A stretch of DNA of 64,000 nt from Antedon mediterranea (Eukaryota; Echinodermata; Crinoidea; Comatulida; Antedonidae). Within the stretch, counting starts at the first letter, position 1. Every line of letters starts with the position of its first letter. A model generated the notes under the pieces. That model had not been told where the DNA came from and ran no database searches. It saw only the letters and a program-made list of their open reading frames with translations. A program made the position numbers and the translations under genes. Of this stretch, positions 1 through 64,000 are shown in pieces. The stretch lies in the NCBI RefSeq assembly GCF_964355755.1, contig NC_092674.1, positions 13,457,001-13,521,000 on the forward strand. The letters are read 5' to 3'.

Positions 1-134
1 TGCGATGTATAGTGTTGATATTAATGTATATCTGTGAAAGTCAGTTGCATTCAAAAATCGCATGGTTTAAACATTAAAAACCTAGAATTGTAGTGTACGA
101 TGATGATGATAAACATTCATAATACATATTTTAC

Positions 135-57832
<57,698 letters not shown>

Positions 57833-58699
57833 CTGAAATATTACAAACATTATGTTATAGTATTTTTCATTCAAAACAAAGTATTATGATATTGTCCTGA
57901 AATCAATGCAATGTGATCAATTAAAAATAACGTTCTGGATTTAAATAATGCTACATTGTTAAATTAAATAAAGATTATTAACCTCTCATGTTTTCTTTAA
58001 GATAATGTATTATATACGTATACATCTGTCTTGCTTGTATAACTTTTATAGTACTTTATAAATGTAAAACAAGTGTTTCTTTGCCTGAAATGTAAACACT
58101 TTATCCGGTAGTGCTAACTAGTCTCAGTGTAAATGTGTTGACGAGAGGACGTTCTGCCGATAGGGGGCCAAAATCACGTATTATGGCTATGCACAATATT
58201 TTTTGGCGTTCCAGATAATTGTATTTTATTGTTTATGTGGTTTGGCATTATTTATGATTTTTTGACAAATTTTAAAAGCTTATATGCTTGAAAATAGTGT
58301 AGTTTTCTCATCTTTTAAATCAAATATCAACTGTATACGTGAAGCATAATTAACAATACATTTCAGTTCCAACATATCCTTACATACATAAACTGCAATA
58401 TCAAACTCGGTTCTTAATTGATATGACAATCCTTATTGCAACTTAAAAGAAGCTATACTGGTATTGGGTGTAGTAGTAGAATCTGACAAACGGCATCCTT
58501 CAATAACTGCTGTAAAATCAAGAGGGGCTAAACTTGAACCAGGACACTGGGGTAACCCCATATTCATCACGAAAGATGCCCTGGATAATTTATCATCTTG
58601 TTTTAAATAAGATGTAATTAGAATTCTATGGAGCTCAACAGCATTCTAGATATTCTAGATAAATGTCATTCATACTCACTGGGAGTAGGCTGGTTTATT

Positions 58700-59040
58700 A
58701 AGCATAAACCAGATATCCTTTAACTTGCACCAGCTTAAACTTATTATCGTTTGACCAAAATGATCAGCATTAACCTTAAAAATGGGAGCCAATAATCAAA
58801 TTTCTAACGTATTACCTTGTCAACTAACTGATGAAGCAAGAATAAATTATCTAAGTAAAATTTACAAACACCCTGTTAACCTGTTTCAGGTTAAAACATT
58901 TTTCATTTGTTTATTTATAGTCACAAAATGTAATAATATCATTGTGTTTTGGTCTGGTTGTACAATGTTTATTAAATGGAGGAGGTCTACCTGGTTTTCT
59001 CTCGCTGCGATGTATTTTTATTAGGTGGGTCAAATTCGAT
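58700..59040. other. Intron sequence without recognised feature
   Basis: An open plus-strand frame at 58,782-59,024 has no recognisable domain and I do not consider it a gene. Confidence 0.45.
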
Positions 59041-59044
59041 AGAA

Positions 59045-59870
59045 AAGAAACTTTTTATAGGTAGGTAAATATATGGGCCCTTTGAGAATAAACTTGCAAT
59101 ACTTTGACAATACTGTAAATACCTATTAACTATTTTTCATTTGAATCGAACATTTCTTACTGTGAATGTTCGTACTGTTAGATGTAATATAAAAATATAT
59201 ACAAATAAACTTTATTACTGAGACTGTGGATAGGCTCTACTGTTAGATATACAAATAAACTTTATACTGACAGTTCCTTCTCAACGTTTGTATTAATTAA
59301 TAATTACCAAAAATATAAACGTCGTAGTGGTGTATCGTGACATGTACTTTAATATTTCAATCGATTATGACAGTGACAGTTTTAACAAAAGTATTAAATC
59401 GCAAATGTTTTAGGCCTACTGTATTTAGAGGTATATTATTTATAGGCCTATAAAACATGAACAAAATATTTCGTTACTCAGTGGATAAAGAATATATTTA
59501 AAAATTGTTCCTCTTTGTACCTATCCGCTTTCCCATCCCTCAACCCTAATGTTACATAGCGAGGAGGCTTCGCATTTTCCTATCTCCTCCTACGATAATT
59601 GTTTTTAATAGCTGAAAACCGGTTGAACAGCTAGAGTACACCATCATAATGTTGAAGACAGGCCGATTTTCTTTAAAAAATACTATTTTGATAGATTTAA
59701 TATACGATTATACAAATGTATTGATTTGCGATGAATGGAACATCCCAATCTCTCAGTCTGCCAGAGTTTGGTTTAACACAAGTACTGTAGGTAAATTTAT
59801 GAGCCCTTGGTTTAACACATACGGTAGGTAAATATATGGGCCCTTTGAGAATAAACTTGCAATAGGTTCG
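59045..59870 (+). mobile_element. Helitron-like family 2, permuted fragments
   Basis: 59,045-59,560 matches the 3' half of the full copy at 43,765-45,025, and 59,561-59,870 matches its 5' part (GAGGAGGCTTCGCATTTTCC onward). Both are in the plus orientation but in swapped order. This could be two deleted head-to-tail copies or a junction from a rolling-circle intermediate. Confidence 0.65.
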
Positions 59871-60949
59871 GAAAATGTTAAAAACCAATTTCTATTATTT
59901 GAATCGGTAAACAGTTTCCATTTATTATACATTGATAATGAAACATGAAATATTCCTATTTATGTCCCTCGAGGTTCATTACAATTTATATTTAGTAGTC
60001 CCACGGACTTCATCTTAGCCACTCCCCCGAGTGCAAAGGCCAAATTTATGATACCCTACTTTCTATGTAAGTTTAGTTACAGTTAGTTCTTGACGATAAT
60101 ACAACGAATTTAGGTTACACCCTTCGGCCGCGAAAACGTTTCTGTACAAATATGATACCGATTGGCTTTATTTCATTCAACAGCGACCATAATCTCGCCA
60201 ATTACAGGATAGATAAACTATTTTATTATTGATGTGCTTATAAATTAAGACTCATGTAAACAGCTTGATTACATCATTTTACAGACAAACGAAACTTTTT
60301 TAAACCTACTGTTTCAATAACTGAGTATAATACTGTATACGTTTTCATAAGTAAGTGCATATACATTTTCGTGTTTTCATTGACGAGATTGTAATAGTAA
60401 CTTCAGTAACTATTACAGTACTTATTTATTATACGACACAAGACAATTGTATCTCATAGGTACGTACATTATTCTAAAAAATAAGTCTAGATAGATCCCT
60501 TAGGCGTCATAAATCACAGGCCAACAAATCAGTACTCATGACAGAAATTCGACCCAGTTTGGTTCACACAAATGTTTACAGGAATTTCAACACCACAACC
60601 GATGATTTGCCCTAAATATTTAGGTAGACTACAGTTTAATTTTTCACTGAATAGGAGCTTGAATTTCCGATTTCCATTTCGCAGAATGTCTAGGTCTATT
60701 TATTTAGTTTGGTTCTTATAATATATAAATACAATCAACTTTATTACTGCGGTTCCATCACCACCACCACGTGCCGCCCAATTCCCGTACATACATTTCC
60801 ATTTCTCCCGAATTTCTTTAATCCACATGAATTAATTGTCCTTTATGGAATCCAGTATTGGTTTTGTTGTCTCTATTTCTGAATACCCCAATTAGGGGGA
60901 CACTTCCGTTTTTGTTTAGTGTCCCAAAAAAGTCCCCGTCCGTGGATTC
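59871..60949. other. Intron sequence, probably mobile-element derived
   Basis: No exon seen. It leads into a Helitron-type 3' end at 61,017, so part of it is probably the body of that element, but no 5' TC end could be fixed. Confidence 0.4.
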
Positions 60950-61017
60950 TACTGTATTCGAGAACCATCTGTGAGCACCCCTAGATGGTACGCGAGCGAA
61001 GCGAGCGTGCCATCTAG
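60950..61017 (+). mobile_element. Helitron-like 3' terminus
   Basis: TATTCGAGAACCATCTGTGA and, further on, the hairpin GGTACGCGAGCGAAGCGAGCGTGCC split around GAGCGAAGC, followed by ATCTAG and then T. CTAG before T after a GC-rich hairpin is the Helitron end pattern. It matches the degraded end at 35,640-35,685. Confidence 0.68.
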
Positions 61018-62072
61018 TGTTAACAGTTTGTCTTAAATGAAAGTTAAATTGAATTTGAATTGTGTGTTTATTGTATTAACAATTTTCTCTAGTTTTCGTA
61101 TTAATTTGTTTAAAATAAATCTTATGAGGGTTAGTTTTATAGGAACAATAATACTATTTTGATTTGTTTTGGCCATTAGTGCAATTAAAGCGTAATTAAT
61201 TCAGCAATCGTCATATTCCATTTAGGAATACTACGTCATGTAAATGACTAGAATGTTCTCATGGTTGTATCGCGGCGCTTTTCCACGTATCATTTAATCG
61301 CATCCCGTCCTATTACTATTGAAACCGAATTGAAACAACATGATAAAAAGCTTGTATGTTAGTCACAAAATGCCAAGGTACATTAAACTATTTGTTGTAT
61401 TAATTTAGATACACAAATAAAAATATGAAATCATAAGAAGAAACATTCGGGAATTACATATCGTGATCTTAGAAATTATATTTATGACTAATGTGTCTAT
61501 TTTAATATTTGAAGTAATCTTTTCTTTATATTATGTCATTTGAACAATTGAATAGAACATGAACTCAGTACTTATGGATTTTAACCCACGAAGCCTCTAC
61601 ATTTGCAATTGAACATTTTACCGGCACAAACGAAGAAAATTGAAAAAGTTAACATTTGCTGAAATGTTAGCAAAACAAGCCATGTGTCTTAGAAAAGATA
61701 GTATTAAGGGCTTTTATTTTCTGATGTCATCGGTAGACTTTTAACATTCGGCGGTAAAGTTACTTCCGAGTTCGTTATCACTTTGCGATTTCCTTGTTGC
61801 AACTACAACTTCGCTTTAGTTACAATAAAACACCTGTACAAAACGCGTGAACATGTACATTTGAACGTGGCATGTACATTTGATATACATTTGAGTCAAG
61901 ATAATCCATGTTTCTCTCTTTAAACGTCAAAATGAACTAATTTATATTAATTATACTGTATAATACTATGGTTTGGCTATTTAATATTATTGTGACTCAG
62001 ACTGTTTAAAACTTAATGAAGAAATGGCTCATAACGTTTAATATTTATTTTATTATATGCTTTAAGTCGTCC
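61018..62072. other. Intron sequence
   Basis: No exon recognised. 61,050-61,250 is related to 55,900-56,130. Confidence 0.45.
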
Positions 62073-62450
62073 TAGGCAGCATGGATTTGTCTCTGAGAGA
62101 TCATGTCAAACCAACCTCGCACTGCTTCTTGCTACATCATACGATGCAATTAACAGCAAGAAGCAGTACGATGTGATTTACACTTATTTCTCTAAGGCTT
62201 TTGATTCCGTTTCCCATGATTTGCTTATTTTTAAACTTTCAAAATTTGATTTATCCGGTTCACTTTTAAGTTAGTTTAAACTAACTAACTAACTAACTAA
62301 TAGACAACAGCGTGTTGTCATTGGGGGAGAGACATCTGATTGGCTCCCTGTGTTATCGGGCGTTCCGCAGGGCTCGATCCTGGGACCGCTTTTGTTTAAT
62401 TTATTTATCAACGATCTTCCTTTAAAATTATATCGTATTAATCCATTCTG
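62073..62450 (+). pseudogene. Non-LTR retrotransposon RT fragment
   Basis: A plus-strand reading gives QHGFVSERSCQTNLALLL, then DVIYTYFSKAFDSVSHDLL (RT motif A), then an in-frame TAG and an ACTA microsatellite, then [18 protein letters not shown] and [20 protein letters not shown] (RT motif B region). This is the RT core of a CR1/L2 or Jockey-like element, truncated on both sides and interrupted. Confidence 0.85.
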
Positions 62451-64000
62451 ATCACTCTTAAGACTTGTTGATACCTAATTGTTTACATAGACTATACCTA
62501 ACTTCAAGTATTATTAAATTAGTATACTAATTATGACCTATCCACGTTCTATCACCATATTAAATAATTTGTCATTGTTTAAAGAAAACATTAATCATGA
62601 TGTTTTTAAAGTGTAATCAGTGCTACTAAGCGCCTTTGATGTTTACATTGGTAGTTAACTACTGCAATACAAATAACTACTTATCAATATAAGTGTATGC
62701 AAGTTACTTTTTGGTAACTTAAAATTAATTTTCATAAACAGGTTGTTAAATGATACTGGTATGTACTTTTGTTTCTAATTTATCCAAAACAATTTTTATT
62801 TAAATTATAAACTTTTAATATTAAATCATTGGACAGTTTGTGTGATATGTGTAATGTACTTCCTAATTAAAAAAAGTATGAAAGCAAACATAACAACAGA
62901 CAATGATACTAGTTTCCCGAAAAATTGTTGAATTAAACTAAAATTTGAACTCAACCATCACCGTGATGATATCGGGATATCCGCGTTAAGCACACAGTGT
63001 AACTAACATCTTGAAATACACTCATACTCTATAAACTGAAAACATGTATAGTGCTGAATTATGTCTATTATGTGTCATATGGTACAGTACTAAGTGCGAA
63101 TAACCAATAAAGTAGTGGTTTTTTTTTTCGTAAAGAAAACAATTCATTTAATTTGATATTTTTCTTGATAGTATAGGCCTAATATTCAATTGTTTGGTGT
63201 ATATCACTGTTATAAGGTAAGCACAACTGTGACATCTATTGTCTATAAACGTCTATAAATTTCAAGTCCTTTATTGTCTGACTTCGTTTTGAATGAAGTT
63301 ATAGGCCTTCAAATTCAAATGTCAAATGAATACTAATATTGGTATCCTTTCTACATGATCTCAAGCTCTTCCGCTAGTCACCTAATCGACCAAAAATATT
63401 GGTATGCATACAGAGAGTCATGTCAGGAATAAACAATGTAAGTCGCTTATTACGAAGATGGACCTATTTCATTATGTAACTGCTGTTGTCACTATGATGT
63501 TATTTACGTACATAATTTGTATAATTAATGTTTATCTATTGTGTAATCAGTTATGTTTTCTGATTGAACTTAACTGATTGTCAGAAACCTTAATGTGTTA
63601 ATATTTACATAAACAATGGTACGAAGACGTAAACTTACTGTGAGCTTCTGCATTTAATATATACTATTAAGAGGCTAATTATGCCTATTTCAAATAACAG
63701 TTCGAAGTAGTTGGATTTTGTTGCTTATGTTCGAAATTGTCTTTTATTTCAAACTCACAAAAACGGGCAATGAAAATTTCGTTATTAAAAACATTATTTA
63801 AAGCTTATTCAGTATAGTTAAATTATTCAATTATTCATTTATTTATATGTGTTGTTCTATTTTTTTTCTTTTTACTTCGTTAGATAAAACATGTTAGTGA
63901 TAAAATGCTAATATTCTAGTTAACATTCTTCATTTAATGATATTCCCACAAATTGCACTGTTTATGTATACTTAAATAGGACGGTAGCTCTTTTCGTATA

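Overview
The window is AT-rich eukaryotic DNA. It shows spliced coding exons with GT/AG introns, two nearly intact LTR retrotransposons, several non-LTR fragments, Helitron-like elements and many small inverted-repeat elements. It looks like an invertebrate animal. A Ty3/Gypsy element with integrase ahead of reverse transcriptase (the Gmr1 type, first described in deuterostomes) and an ankyrin/Death/Roc-COR gene would fit a marine deuterostome. The species cannot be named from the sequence.

Only one host gene is visible. It is on the minus strand and fills most of the window, from about 57.8 kb down to about 0.1 kb. I traced 21 exons whose splice phases fit together without a break. In transcription order they encode at least four ankyrin-type repeats (57.8, 53.8, 40.3 and 35.8 kb), a short last ankyrin unit (12.1 kb), a Death domain (10.5 kb), a Roc GTPase domain (9.7-6.0 kb; P-loop, DFGGQ, THYE), a COR domain (4.9-3.0 kb) and a C-terminal region with Cys/His pairs (0.9-0.1 kb). 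About 1,016 codons are visible. The 5' end lies beyond the right edge, and the C-terminus lies at or just past the left edge. The ankyrin exons at 53.8 and 57.8 kb sit in tandemly duplicated intron-plus-exon blocks. A further block starts near 63.6 kb.

The intron between 12.18 and 35.73 kb carries most of the mobile DNA. At 12.69-21.47 kb is a very young Gypsy element with 1,256-bp LTRs that differ at one site. At 27.14-33.28 kb is a Gmr1-like element with 450-bp LTRs and a single 1,538-codon gag-pol frame. It is nested in a foldback element that also holds a TIR repeat with two GACA/GACC arrays. Both LTR elements read in the same direction as the host gene. Other introns hold a decayed pogo/Tigger-like transposon (35.94-38.86 kb), two Helitron-like copies in opposite orientation (21.9-23.2 and 40.7-41.9 kb), a second Helitron-like family (full copy 43.77-45.03 kb), a 799-bp solo LTR (45.3-46.1 kb), a TTAA-flanked MITE (46.5-47.2 kb), an APE-endonuclease fragment and a truncated Gypsy element (49.4-52.3 kb), a TIR element with a HIRAN-like ORF (56.3-57.2 kb) and a non-LTR RT fragment (62.1-62.4 kb).

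I saw no tRNA, rRNA, CRISPR or bacterial-type feature. Exon borders and family names come from reading motifs by eye. No database search was run.
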